DNA of 6,479 nt from Deltaproteobacteria bacterium (GTDB lineage Bacteria > Desulfobacterota > Desulfarculia > Desulfarculales > Desulfarculaceae). Location of the stretch: positions 1-6,479 of the forward strand of contig JAKAGJ010000127.1 of the NCBI GenBank assembly GCA_021815655.1. The letters run 5' to 3'. Below are positions 1-6,093 of this stretch, piece by piece. A program made the translations under genes and the position numbers. Within the stretch, counting starts at the first letter, position 1; each line of letters starts with the position of its first letter. Under the pieces are notes generated by a model. It was not told where the DNA came from. It ran no database searches and saw nothing but the letters and a program-made list of their open reading frames with translations.

Positions 1-700
1 GCTGCACCAGCAGGTGAAACTGAATATGACCACCCGCCAGCAGGTGCTGCAAGCTGAAAAGAGCCTGAAAGCGGCATGGTTGAAACTGAGAAGCCTGGAG
101 CAGCAAGGAGCCGGCAAGCCGCAGCTCATCCGCGCCCCGTCTGTTGGAGTGCTGACCCGGGTGATGGTCCAAGCCGGCCAGTTGGTGCCGGCTGGCGGCC
201 CCTTGCTCGAGACCATCGGTCCAGGCGATTTGGAGGTGCGACTTGGCGTGGAAAGGGAAAATGTGGGGCACTTGCGGATAGGCCAGCCCGTGCGGTTGTG
301 GGCCATCAATGACGGGACAGAGCACGTCGTCGCTGGGAGGGTGCGTTTGATAACCCGCCAGTTGGATCCCCAAACCCGGTTGGTCAATGTCTACGTGGTT
401 CCCAATCAGGCAGATCAGCGCCTATGGCTGAACGAGTATGTCAAAGGCCAGCTCACCCTGGCCTCTGGGGAGGGCTTGTGGGTGCCACCAGCGGCGGCTT
501 TGCCCCGGCAGGACGGTAGCCACGAAGTCTTTACAGTGAAGGACGGCCGCGCGGTTCGTTGCCTGGTGCGATTGGGTCTAGAAAACCCCACCCAGGTTCA
601 GGTTGAGGGGGCGGGCTTGGCTGAAGGGCAACCTGTGATCGTCGTGGGCAACAGCCAAGTTGGCGACGGCATGGCCGTAAAGTCGGAGAAGATGCGATGA
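1..700 (+). CDS. RND efflux periplasmic adaptor subunit (membrane fusion protein), 3' part
   Basis: The frame is open to the left edge, so the N-terminus, signal peptide and first half of the hairpin are missing; the GTG at 14 and ATG at 26 are internal codons, not starts. The visible 232 codons follow the order of HlyD/AcrA-type adaptors. First comes the end of a helical hairpin (TRQQVLQAEKSLKAAWLKLR), then the second half of the lipoyl-like domain beginning at IRAPSVGVLTRV with VQAGQLVPAGGPLL. A beta-barrel follows (DLEVRLGVERENVGHLRIGQ), and then a membrane-proximal domain ending in AGLAEGQPVIVVGNSQVGDG. In this family the adaptor bridges the inner-membrane RND pump and a TolC-type outer-membrane channel. 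Its TGA stop shares the ATGA with the start of the permease, so the two are almost certainly co-translated. Family assignment is firm from layout and context; the substrate cannot be read from the sequence. Confidence 0.9.
   Translation, partial: LHQQVKLNMTTRQQVLQAEKSLKAAWLKLRSLEQQGAGKPQLIRAPSVGVLTRVMVQAGQLVPAGGPLLETIGPGDLEVRLGVERENVGHLRIGQPVRLWAINDGTEHVVAGRVRLITRQLDPQTRLVNVYVVPNQADQRLWLNEYVKGQLTLASGEGLWVPPAAALPRQDGSHEVFTVKDGRAVRCLVRLGLENPTQVQVEGAGLAEGQPVIVVGNSQVGDGMAVKSEKMR
685..691 (+). promoter_or_regulatory. Ribosome binding site of the RND permease
   Basis: GGAGAAG lies 5 bases before the ATG at 697, inside the end of the adaptor gene. Together with the ATGA stop/start overlap it supports 697 as the permease start and suggests translational coupling. 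The ATG at 692 is in the adaptor frame and is not a competing start. Confidence 0.6.
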
Positions 701-3700
701 AGTTAGCTGAGTGGGCCTTCGCGCATCGCAGATCCATCCTTTTTCTGCTCAGCGCTTTTGCCGTGGCTGGGGCCATCAGCGCCTTCAGTTTGCCGGTGAG
801 CCTCTTTCCCAAGGTCAGTTTCCCCCGGGTGGTGGTCAGCCTGGACGCTGGAGACCGACCCGCCGAGCGCATGGCCATACAGGTGACCTGGCCGGTGGAG
901 GAGGCGGTGCGCGCGGTCCCCGGGGTCAAGCGGGTGCGCAGCACCACCAGCAGGGGCAGCGCGGACATCTCCGTCAGCTTAGCCTGGGGGCTGGACATGG
1001 TGCAGGCCATGCTGCAGGTGGAATCTGCGGTCAACCAGGTGCTCCCCAACCTGCCGCCAGGCACCCAATTCACAGTGCGCCGCATGGACCCCACGGTCTT
1101 CCCCGTGGTGGGCTATAGCCTGACCTCCGGGTCCCGCTCCCAGGTGGATCTGCGCGACCTGGCGTTTTACCAGATCAGGCCCGTGCTTTCGGCCGTGGAT
1201 GGCGTGGCCAGAGTGGAGGTCCAAGGCGGCGCCGTGGCCGAGTACCAGGTAATGGTGGACCCCGCCCGTCTAGACTCACTGGGGCTCAGCCTGGCCGACG
1301 TTGCCAAGGCCCTTTCGGCGGCCAATGTCATCACCGCCGTGGGGCGGCTGGAGGAGCACAACAAGCTGTACCTGGTGGTTTCGGACACCCAGTTCACCCG
1401 TTTTGCCCAGATCGCCCAGACTGTCCTGCGCGCCGGCCTCAATGGCGTGGTGCGGCTGGAGGACGTGGCCACGGTCATCAAGGGGCAGGAGCCTCGCTGG
1501 ACCAGGGTGACGGCCGACGGCCACCAGGCGGTGCTGTTTCAGGTCTACCAACAGCCGGGTGGCAACACGGTGCGCATCGCCCAGGATACGGCCGCGCGGC
1601 TCAGGGACCTGCAAAAGCTCCTGCCGCCGGACGTGAAGGTGGCCAACTGGTACGACCAGAGCCAGCTTATCCTGGCCTCGGCGGGCAGCGTGCGTGACGC
1701 GGTGATCGTGGGAGTGATGCTGGCCTCGCTGGTCCTGCTGCTGTTTCTGCGCAACTGGCGGGTAACCCTGATCGCCGCCTTCACCGTGCCCATGGTCTTG
1801 GCCGCCACCGTCCTTTTGCTGTCGGTACTGGGTATGAGCTTCAACATCATGACCCTGGGCGGCATGGCAGCGGCCGTGGGCCTGATCATCGACGATGCCA
1901 TAGTGATGATTGAGCATGTGGTGCGCCGGCTGCGCCAGGGTGGTGAATACCGCAGAATGGTGCTGGCGGCGGCCAACCAGTTCACCAGGCCACTGATGGG
2001 CTCCTCGAGTTCCACGGTGATCATCTTCGCGCCCTTGGCCTTCCTGTCCGGCGTGACCGGCGCCTTCTTCAAGGCCCTGTCGCTCACCATGGCCGCCGCG
2101 CTGACTATCTCCTATTTCGTGGCCTGGCTGGCGGTCCCCCTGCTGGCCGCCCATCTGCTGCGGCAGAAGGATGCTGACCAGCCCGAGGGCGGCGCCATCA
2201 CCCGCTGGTCCCACCAGGCCTATAGCAAGCTCATGGGCCAGGGGCTGAAGCGACCCTGGATCGTGCTGGCGGCCATGCTGCCCCTGCTGGGCGGCGGATG
2301 GCTGGCCTATCTCCACATCGGTTCGGGGTTCATGCCTCCCATGGACGAGGGCGGCTTCATCCTGGACTACCGGGCGGCGCCGGGAACTTCCCTGAGCGAG
2401 ACTGACCGCCTGCTCAGGCAGGTGGAAGCCATTTTGCAAACCACGCCGGAGGTGGAAACCTACTCACGGCGCACCGGCCTGCAGCTGGGCGGCGGCTTGA
2501 CCGAGGCCAACGCGGGAGACTTTTTCGTACGCCTCAAGCCCCCGCCCCGCGAGGATATCGAGGTGGTGATGGACAAAGTGCGCCGCCGGGTGGAGCACTC
2601 GGTCCCCGGGCTGGAAATCGAGATGGCCCAGCTCATGGAGGATCTGATCGGCGACCTCACGGCCGTCCCCCAGCCCATCGAGATCAAGCTGTTCTCCGAT
2701 GACGGCGCCCTGTTGTCGCGCCTGGCCCCGAAAGTCGCGGAGGCGGTGACTCGGGTGCCAGGTGTGGTCGATGTAAAAAGCGGAGTTGTGCTGGCGGGGG
2801 ATTCCCTGGACATCCGGGTGGACCGGGACAAGGCTGTGCTGGAGGGTCTGGACCCCGACTCGGTTACCAGCATGGTCCAGGCCTATCTTTCCGGTCTGGT
2901 GACCACCCAGGTGCAGCGCGGCCCCAAAATGGAAGGCCTGCGTGTGTGGATCCCCACAGGCCTGCGGGGCAACATCAGAGTGCTCAACAACATGCGCCTG
3001 CGAGCGCCGGACGGGCACTTGTTCCCCCTGAAACGGGTGGCCCAGATTAAGATTCTGACCGGGCAGGCGGAAATCATGCGCGAAGATCTCAAGCGCATGG
3101 TAGCGGTCACCGGCCGCATCAGCGGCCGCGACCTGGGCTCGACAGTCGACCAGGTTAAAAAGCTTCTGGATGCGCCCGGAATGCTGCCCAAGCAGGTCTA
3201 CTATCAACTGGGCGGCCTGTACCACCAGCAGCAAGAGGCTTTCCGCGGGCTGATGATCGTGTTTGGCTCCGCGGTTGCCTTGGTGTATGTGCTGCTTCTC
3301 TTTCTCTATGAGAGCTTCCGCGTCGCCCTGGCCATGCTACTCACCACCTTGACCGCCATGGCGGCGGTGTTCATCGGTTTGGCGATCACCGGCACGGAGC
3401 TCAACATCACCGCCATGATGGGCATGACCATGGTCGTGGGCATCGTCACCGAGGTGGCCATATTCTACTATTCGGAATATATCGACCTTGGCGATGAAGG
3501 TGTTGGCGGCGTTGACCGCCTAATCACGGCTGGCCAGAATCGCATGCGCCCCATCGCCATGACCACCTTCGCGGCCATTTTGGCATTGCTTCCCTTGGCC
3601 CTGGGGATTGGGCAGGGTGCCGCCATGCAACAGCCTCTGGCTGTTGCCATCATTTCAGGTCTTCTGGTCCAGTTGCCGCTGGTGCTGACTTTGCTCCCAG

Positions 3701-3741
3701 CACTATTGGCGGCCATGGTAAAACATGGCCGAAATAGTTAA
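697..3741 (+). CDS. RND-family efflux transporter permease (AcrB/HAE-like, ACR_tran)
   Basis: Complete 1014-residue inner-membrane pump, close to the family's usual length of about 1,000-1,050. It would export a substrate in exchange for protons, with the adaptor encoded just upstream. The usual duplicated layout is visible. TM1 is at about 12-31, followed by a large periplasmic loop to about 333, and TM2-TM6 at about 335-487. TM7 is at about 521-540, followed by a second large loop to about 850, and TM8-TM12 at about 852-1008. The TM4 motif VGLIIDDAIVMIE carries D399-D400, matching AcrB D407/D408, and NRMRPIAMTTF carries R951, matching AcrB R971. TM10 reads VVGIVTEVAIFYYSEY: E919 sits where AcrB has K940, followed by Val instead of Asn. 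The Asp pair argues for a HAE-type rather than a heavy-metal CusA-type pump. No outer-membrane channel gene follows in this window. Substrate unknown. Confidence 0.95.
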   Translation: MKLAEWAFAHRRSILFLLSAFAVAGAISAFSLPVSLFPKVSFPRVVVSLDAGDRPAERMAIQVTWPVEEAVRAVPGVKRVRSTTSRGSADISVSLAWGLDMVQAMLQVESAVNQVLPNLPPGTQFTVRRMDPTVFPVVGYSLTSGSRSQVDLRDLAFYQIRPVLSAVDGVARVEVQGGAVAEYQVMVDPARLDSLGLSLADVAKALSAANVITAVGRLEEHNKLYLVVSDTQFTRFAQIAQTVLRAGLNGVVRLEDVATVIKGQEPRWTRVTADGHQAVLFQVYQQPGGNTVRIAQDTAARLRDLQKLLPPDVKVANWYDQSQLILASAGSVRDAVIVGVMLASLVLLLFLRNWRVTLIAAFTVPMVLAATVLLLSVLGMSFNIMTLGGMAAAVGLIIDDAIVMIEHVVRRLRQGGEYRRMVLAAANQFTRPLMGSSSSTVIIFAPLAFLSGVTGAFFKALSLTMAAALTISYFVAWLAVPLLAAHLLRQKDADQPEGGAITRWSHQAYSKLMGQGLKRPWIVLAAMLPLLGGGWLAYLHIGSGFMPPMDEGGFILDYRAAPGTSLSETDRLLRQVEAILQTTPEVETYSRRTGLQLGGGLTEANAGDFFVRLKPPPREDIEVVMDKVRRRVEHSVPGLEIEMAQLMEDLIGDLTAVPQPIEIKLFSDDGALLSRLAPKVAEAVTRVPGVVDVKSGVVLAGDSLDIRVDRDKAVLEGLDPDSVTSMVQAYLSGLVTTQVQRGPKMEGLRVWIPTGLRGNIRVLNNMRLRAPDGHLFPLKRVAQIKILTGQAEIMREDLKRMVAVTGRISGRDLGSTVDQVKKLLDAPGMLPKQVYYQLGGLYHQQQEAFRGLMIVFGSAVALVYVLLLFLYESFRVALAMLLTTLTAMAAVFIGLAITGTELNITAMMGMTMVVGIVTEVAIFYYSEYIDLGDEGVGGVDRLITAGQNRMRPIAMTTFAAILALLPLALGIGQGAAMQQPLAVAIISGLLVQLPLVLTLLPALLAAMVKHGRNS

Positions 3742-3821
3742 GCCCTGCGGTTTGTCCTATTTGATGATCACAATCTGGCAATGGATAGAATAGAGCATCC
3801 AGGCCTGTTGTTTCTCAGTTA

Positions 3822-4265
3822 GAGAGTGCCGCAGATAAGCCCAGTTTCCGCCATGCCTACAGCCGCCGTCGCTGCCCGGTACCATCCGATGGATTATACG
3901 AGTGGCAGAAGAAGGACAATGTCAAGGTGCCGGTCCTATTCCTACGCCGGGACCGCGCCCCTTTTGCCATGGCCGGTGTGTGGGACCTGTGGCGCAGCCC
4001 TGAAGGCTCGGAGCTTGCGACCTTTACAATCTTCACCACGGCGGCCAACGCCCTGGTGCAGCCGGTGCATGACCGCATGCCGGCGATCCTCTTGCCCGAG
4101 CACGAAGCCCTCTGGCTAGACTCCGCCAAGCACGACCCGCAGGCATTGGCCGGTATCTTGTGGCCTTAACCGGCCGAGCTGATGGAGTCCTACGAGGTAT
4201 CGCCCGCTGTCAACTCGCCGGTGCATGAAGGTCCCCAACTAGTGGTGCCGGCGGCTGCCCTTTAG
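3822..4265 (+). pseudogene. SRAP (SOS response-associated peptidase, YedK/HMCES family) remnant
   Basis: One frame reads continuously from 3822 to the TAG at 4263-4265, except for a TAA at 4167-4169, and matches the C-terminal two thirds of SRAP proteins. Visible segments are DKPSFRHAYSRRRC, VPSDGLYEW (family VPADGFYEW), APFAMAGVWDLW, ATFTIFTTAANALVQPVHDRMP and, after the stop, PAELMESYEVSPAVNSP. The internal TAA falls in ILWP-stop-PAELM, where the family commonly has an aromatic residue (RPYPAELM), so a single-base Tyr-to-stop change is the simplest explanation. The first part of the protein is absent: neither the MCGR start with the catalytic Cys2 nor the NAR segment can be found upstream, and the 80 bases after the RND stop contain no matching piece. 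SRAP proteins crosslink to abasic sites in single-stranded DNA through Cys2, so this copy cannot be functional. The Glu of YEW and the His of HDRMP survive, suggesting fairly recent decay. Confidence 0.85.
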
Positions 4266-4408
4266 GGAAGATGAAAGCTGAACCCTAGGCCGACTAGACC
4301 TATAAGTATCAAATATATAGCCACGATATAATTTAGTAGGCGCGGGAAGACAAGGATCATTACGCCAGCGATTATGGAAATGATCGGCGACAACGGCAAG
4401 TTGCGCAT
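4262..4408 (-). CDS. DUF3096 family small membrane protein
   Basis: A 48-residue protein beginning MRNLPLSPIISIIAGVMILV and continuing FPRLLNYIVAIYLILIGLVG. This matches the short DUF3096 family pattern: LSP, a first hydrophobic helix (about residues 8-21), the conserved PRLLNYIVAIYLI segment, and a second hydrophobic helix (about 27-43). It is predicted to sit in the membrane with two helices; its function is not known. The frame opens further upstream to an ATG at 4471, but the ATG at 4408 is preferred: AAAGGAG lies 6 bases before it, the family starts here, and the extra 21 residues look unlike protein. Its TAA overlaps tail-to-tail by two bases with the TAG of the SRAP remnant. Codons are visibly richer in A and T than in the neighbours, as expected for such a hydrophobic peptide but also compatible with transfer. 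It appears intact although flanked by broken genes. Confidence 0.8.
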   Translation of the reverse strand: MRNLPLSPIISIIAGVMILVFPRLLNYIVAIYLILIGLVGLGFSFHLP

Positions 4409-4414
4409 GGCCCG

Positions 4415-4421
4415 CTCCTTT
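4415..4421 (-). promoter_or_regulatory. Ribosome binding site of the DUF3096 gene
   Basis: Read on the minus strand, AAAGGAG is followed by CGGGCC and then the ATG at 4408. It is one of the strongest Shine-Dalgarno matches in the window and is the main reason for choosing the short start over the upstream ATG at 4471. Confidence 0.7.
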
Positions 4422-4550
4422 GGTTGAGAGTCGTAAGCAGCGTCGTGACAGTCTATTACCCTGGTTGCCATCTTCGGTTGGCGACCATATTGTCGAGACC
4501 CTTACAATAAATTTCAGCACGGGCGAGGTGGATTGGCAAGGAGGCATGGC

Positions 4551-4889
4551 CAAATACGGGCCACTGGCCCCGGTGGGGAGGCTCTGGGCCTTGATGTCTT
4601 TTCCCGCCCGAGCGAGGTGCGGGCCATCACACAGAAATGGCTGAGGCAGTAGAGCTTGGCAGGCCGGCTGGAGTTTGTGCCTCAGCCTGTCATCACCATG
4701 CCGCCCTGGCAGGATGCCCAGGGCCGTAGCGCCGACACGGTTTTGCGTGAGCGGGCCTATGCCGGCGCGGCCACCCTCAATGCCCAGCGGGCCGTCCTGA
4801 CGGGCGAGGCCGAGGGGCGGGTGCACGGCATGCCTACTCCGCGAGAGTCATGCGCAGACGCCGGCACCGCGCCCGGGGGCCTGTATTAA
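4551..4889 (+). pseudogene. Unrecognised broken coding remnant
   Basis: The frame from about 4551 to the TAA at 4887-4889 has a protein-like composition and GC-rich third positions. It includes GLDVFSRPSEVRAITQKWLR, then a TAG at 4650-4652, then LEFVPQPVITMPPWQDAQG, TVLRERAYAGAATLNAQRAV and LTGEAEGRVHG. The last roughly 20 codons look less protein-like. Just upstream, a different frame (about 4500-4575) also looks coding (LTINFSTGEVDWQGGMAKYG), so a frameshift near 4570 is possible. No start with a ribosome binding site is present ahead of the TAG. I do not recognise the family. The simplest reading is a decayed gene fragment; the alternative is chance open frame in GC-rich DNA, which the consistent codon pattern makes less likely. 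Confidence 0.4.
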
Positions 4890-4894
4890 ATAAA

Positions 4895-4914
4895 GTGGGG
4901 ACAGGGTGGGGACA
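4895..4914. repeat. Tandem GTGGGGACA motif (11-base period)
   Basis: GTGGGGACA occurs at 4895-4903 and again at 4906-4914, separated by GG. It lies just past the end of the unrecognised remnant and 16 bases before the terminator of the tRNA gene. GGGGACA-type motifs are common in mobile repeat ends of deltaproteobacteria, for example near REP-associated transposases, but no transposase or paired inverted copy is seen here. Confidence 0.45.
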
Positions 4915-4930
4915 AATCGATTGGTCCATG

Positions 4931-4961
4931 AAAAAAGTGGTTAGGCTTATCGCCTAACCAC
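4931..4961 (-). terminator. Intrinsic terminator downstream of tRNA-Arg
   Basis: Read on the minus strand: GTGGTTAGGC, a 5-base loop GATAA, the perfect complement GCCTAACCAC, and then six T. The 10-base-pair perfect stem with a T tract begins 9 bases after the CCA end of the tRNA. No T tract follows the stem on the plus strand, so it should act in one direction only, ending the minus-strand transcript. Confidence 0.9.
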
Positions 4962-4970
4962 CTGATATCA

Positions 4971-5047
4971 TGGTGCCCCCGTCCAGATTCGAACTGGAGG
5001 CCTACGGCTTAGGAGGCCGTCGCTCTATCCTGCTGAGCTACGAGGGC
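4971..5047 (-). tRNA. tRNA-Arg (anticodon CCT)
   Basis: A 77-base cloverleaf on the minus strand, with CCA encoded. The acceptor arm is GCCCTCG paired with CGGGGGC (one G-U). The D arm is GCTC/GAGC, the anticodon stem ACGGC/GCCGT with loop CTCCTAA, and the T arm TCCAG/CTGGA with loop TTCGAAT. Anticodon CCT, at plus-strand 5011-5013, reads AGG arginine codons. It follows the DUF3795-like gene by 40 bases and is followed by a strong terminator. tRNA genes of this kind are frequent integration sites, and the DNA beyond its 3' end contains broken genes, but no duplicated tRNA end was found in the window. Confidence 0.97.
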
Positions 5048-5058
5048 TTGGATCAGCA

Positions 5059-5086
5059 ACTTAACACACGCCGTCGCTTCTGCCAA
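5059..5086 (-). promoter_or_regulatory. Possible sigma-70-type promoter for tRNA-Arg
   Basis: On the minus strand, TTGGCA (one mismatch to TTGACA) is followed after 16 bases by TTAAGT, a poor -10 match with 3 of 6 positions, and the tRNA begins 11 bases further on. It overlaps only the 40-base gap after the DUF3795-like stop codon. The tRNA could equally be transcribed by read-through from the upstream genes. Confidence 0.25.
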
Positions 5087-5087
5087 G

Positions 5088-5444
5088 TCAGTGCAGGCGC
5101 GGGGGCTTGTCCGGCGGCGTGCCCGCGGGGCCGCCGCTGGGGGCCGGCGCCTGCTGCTGGCCGCGCCGGCGCATCTGCATCTCCAGATAACCCTTGCTCA
5201 GGGGGTAGGGACCGGCCAGGTAGCGCGGGCAGGGATAGAGATCGCAGTCGGCCGAGCAGTGGCCGATGCCCCGCTGGGCCGCGCATTGCAGGATGGGGCA
5301 GGTGCCGCCCAGCAGCCTGAGTTGGGTGGCCAGCTTCTGTTGGGCCTGGGGATGGTCGCCCGGCGCGCAGGGTCCGCACTTGCCCTGGCGGAACAGACCA
5401 CAAACCAGGCAGTTGATGCCACAGGCCCCGGTGCCCTCAGGCAT
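5088..5444 (-). CDS. Cysteine-rich DUF3795-like protein
   Basis: A 118-residue soluble protein with ten cysteines in the first 72 residues. C8, C12, C15, C23 and C26 form CGINCLVCGLFRQGKCGPC; C49 and C54 lie in GGTCPILQC; C63, C67 and C72 lie in HCSADCDLYPCPRY. The opening CGINC.xC and the later cysteine pairs resemble DUF3795 proteins of anaerobes, thought from cysteine spacing to bind a metal or Fe-S cluster; no reaction is established. The last 25 or so residues are Pro/Gly/Gln-rich and probably disordered. The ATG at 5444 is supported by GAGGAG 7 bases upstream and by an 8-base overlap with the stop of the DUF3786 gene, implying coupled translation. The pairing with DUF3786 suggests a shared job, possibly in metal or cofactor chemistry; that is inference. 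Confidence 0.8.
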   Translation of the reverse strand: MPEGTGACGINCLVCGLFRQGKCGPCAPGDHPQAQQKLATQLRLLGGTCPILQCAAQRGIGHCSADCDLYPCPRYLAGPYPLSKGYLEMQMRRRGQQQAPAPSGGPAGTPPDKPPRLH

Positions 5445-6093
5445 GGTCTTGCTCCTCGCCGGCGGCCAGCAGGCGCTCCACCAGCAGATTGGTCAAGGCC
5501 CAGATGCCGTCCAGGGCCAGTTGGTGGTGGGCGTGGGCGTCCAGGCCCACCACGGCCCGGGCGGCGAACTCCTCGTCCCCCAGCCACAGCAGCACGTACA
5601 GGGGCAGATAAGGTAGCCCCGGCAGCGTCACCGCCACCTCGGCCGCGCCGCCGTGAACCTGGCCGCCCAGGGCCTGGGCCGCGGCCAACAGGGCCGCCGG
5701 ATTGGCGCCGAAGCGCCTGGCCAGGCTGGCCGTGGCGATGGCATGGGGGCCGCTGAAGAACAGCCCGCCGCCGGGCAGTTCCTGGGGGGTGACCAGGCGG
5801 CCGGCCGGAGGCACGCCAAGGGCCCGGCCCAGGTGGCTGACCAGCACCAGGCCGGTCTGGAAGCCCAGGCGGCGGTCGGGGCGGCCAACCTCGGCCACCC
5901 TCCGGGACGCCGGGTCCACCTCGTAGAGACGCCCCAACAGGGGCAGGCGCAGGCAACCCTGAACCAACTCGGCGCCGGTGGCCTGTGCCGCTTGGGAGGC
6001 CGGGCGAGCGGCCAAGTCCTCCCACAGAGCGGCGGGCAACTGGTCCGCCCAGCGAAAGAGGCCGATCTCCTCGGGTCTAGCTGGTTTCGTCAT
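5437..6093 (-). CDS. DUF3786 domain-containing protein
   Basis: A 218-residue protein without signal peptide or clear membrane segment. Its central motif PQELPGGGLFFSGPHAIA (about 103-120) and the C-terminal stretch LPYLPLYVLLWLGDEEFAAR (160-179), followed by LDAHAHHQLALDGIWALTNL, match the DUF3786 pattern: a choice or entry motif with FF.GPH, then lPl...lW.gdeEF...LFD. Function is unknown; the family is found mainly in anaerobic bacteria and archaea, often with corrinoid or iron-sulfur proteins. The ATG at 6093 overlaps the end of the carboxyltransferase gene by 17 bases; no good Shine-Dalgarno precedes it, so translation probably depends on coupling. Its stop overlaps the cysteine-rich gene by 8 bases. 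Only one cysteine (C47) is present, so any metal centre would more likely be on the partner protein. Many antisense frames here are shadows of its GC-rich codons. Confidence 0.85.
   Translation of the reverse strand: MTKPARPEEIGLFRWADQLPAALWEDLAARPASQAAQATGAELVQGCLRLPLLGRLYEVDPASRRVAEVGRPDRRLGFQTGLVLVSHLGRALGVPPAGRLVTPQELPGGGLFFSGPHAIATASLARRFGANPAALLAAAQALGGQVHGGAAEVAVTLPGLPYLPLYVLLWLGDEEFAARAVVGLDAHAHHQLALDGIWALTNLLVERLLAAGEEQDHA

Noticed and set aside
1276..2439. A 387-codon open frame on the minus strand inside the RND permease
   Set aside because: It is antisense to a clearly conserved permease, rich in His, Gln and Gly, without any recognisable domain; long antisense frames are common in GC-rich genes.
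4167..4169. The in-frame TAA in the SRAP remnant as a recoded codon
   Set aside because: The N-terminus with the catalytic Cys is also missing and no recoding signal is visible, so simple decay explains it.
4239..4826. A 195-codon minus-strand frame across the remnant region
   Set aside because: It covers the DUF3096 gene in another frame and the opposite strand of the protein-like remnant; composition is not protein-like.
3742..4970. A duplicated tRNA-Arg 3' end as an attachment site
   Set aside because: I searched by eye for the TTCGAAT-containing end in either direction and found no second copy; an integration event remains only a possibility.
5091..5756. A 221-codon plus-strand frame opposite the DUF3786/DUF3795-like genes
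   Set aside because: Antisense to two recognised families, low-complexity Gly/Ala/Arg/Pro composition, no ribosome binding site that stands out.
5198..6025. A 275-codon minus-strand frame overlapping the DUF3786 and DUF3795-like genes
   Set aside because: Dominated by Pro, Gly, Arg and Ala with no motif; it is a shifted-frame shadow of the two recognisable proteins.
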